From Corynebacterium cystitidis (GTDB lineage: Bacteria; Actinomycetota; Actinomycetes; Mycobacteriales; Mycobacteriaceae): DNA of 64,000 nucleotides. The stretch is from positions 1,674,001 through 1,738,000 of the forward strand of contig NZ_LT906473.1 of NCBI RefSeq assembly GCF_900187295.1, written 5' to 3'. The translations under genes were made by a program, and so were the position numbers. Shown here one piece after another: positions 63,837 through 64,000 of the stretch (its first letter is position 1; every line of letters starts with the position of its first letter). The notes under the pieces are model-generated. The model searched no databases, had not been told where the DNA came from, and saw nothing but the letters and a program-made list of their open reading frames with translations.

Positions 63837-64000
63837 AGATCTACGGTTTTGTCGGCTCCAACGGTGCTGGCAAGTCCACGACGATGCGGATCGCACTCGG
63901 CGTTCTTTCATGCGATTCGGGCGAAGTGCTGCTTGACGGGCATGAGCTTAACGACGATACTCGCCGCCGCATCGGCTACATGCCAGAGGAACGCGGTCTC
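63755..64000 (+). CDS. ABC transporter ATP-binding protein (partial)
   Basis: The first 82 codons of a normal ABC-2-type ATPase: MIEIRNLTKTFGDNRALDGM, Walker A GSNGAGKSTTMRIALG, and DDTRRRIGYMPEERGL (Q-loop region). It runs off the right edge. Its leader and 5' end come from the duplicated segment, so the gene is intact despite the IS. It may supply full ATPase activity to the neighbouring cassette or be a separate exporter. Confidence 0.88.
   Translation, partial: MIEIRNLTKTFGDNRALDGMSFTVHPGEIYGFVGSNGAGKSTTMRIALGVLSCDSGEVLLDGHELNDDTRRRIGYMPEERGL

Overview
The window looks like chromosomal DNA of a Corynebacterium. The backbone keeps well known mycobacterial/corynebacterial neighbourhoods on both sides: purH-purN followed by a PerM-like DUF6350 protein; serC-sepH; a SpoU methylase, DUF3027, DUF2771, cspB and an Rpf protein; and gltA, an FKBP and the mctBC monocarboxylate uptake genes. 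Base composition is moderately GC rich, GTG starts are common and Shine-Dalgarno sites are AAGGAG-like. I do not assign a species.

Layout. 1-1.9 kb: minus-strand set of two beta-lactamase-fold paralogues around a secreted/membrane protein gene broken by a nonsense codon. 2.0-5.5 kb: purH, purN, DUF6350. 5.7-11.5 kb: two paralogous LytM (M23) endopeptidases flanking a PadR-controlled ABC efflux operon with a double palindromic operator. 11.5-20.7 kb: pcrA, chorismate mutase, an ABM-domain protein, a CitMHS citrate transporter, pgi, a small ORF, YccF, DedA, a Nei-type glycosylase and a secreted protein. 20.7-28.5 kb: lhr, cysQ-like, the overlapping thyA-dfrA-glutaredoxin set, and tRNA-Arg(CCU). 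29.3-34.2 kb: phosphoketolase, a GH16-like secreted protein and a tryptophanase-family enzyme. 34.3-40.1 kb: an island of decay with a frameshifted DUF1906 gene, an antitoxin whose PIN toxin is cut after a few codons, the two ends of a gutted DNA methyltransferase, fragments of several IS families, one complete IS630-family element that splits a membrane-protein gene, and a 31-codon gene with strong signals. 40.2-48.7 kb: mctCB, an aldo/keto reductase, FKBP, gltA, serC, sepH, DUF6928. 48.7-49.2 kb: three unrelated 14-bp tandem arrays. 49.3-59.0 kb: SpoU, NCS2 permease, a class IV aminotransferase-like protein, DUF3027, a Q-cyclase-like lipoprotein, DUF2771, cspB, rpfA behind a c-di-AMP-type (ydaO) leader, and an XPB-helicase N-domain protein. 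59.1-64 kb: TetR, then a tiny hydrophobic peptide gene with a hairpin, a minimal ABC ATPase and a permease, then an IS1634-type element flanked by a 184-bp direct repeat that rebuilds the ABC ATPase gene it entered.

How genes work together. Cell-wall turnover is well represented (two LytM proteins, Rpf, DUF6350, SepH). Central carbon and acetate metabolism are linked through phosphoketolase, citrate synthase, monocarboxylate and citrate uptake, and pgi. thyA, dfrA and purH/purN share the folate pool.

Main discovery candidates. (1) An 11-mer, GCTTAWCGACG, found 18 times on the two strands, far above chance, in coding and non-coding DNA and in several reading frames, but not in the IS island. 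(2) The peptide-hairpin-ABC cassette at 59.9-61.6 kb. (3) The 184-bp target duplication. (4) The 31-aa gene at 37.3 kb. All readings are by eye; no database search was run.
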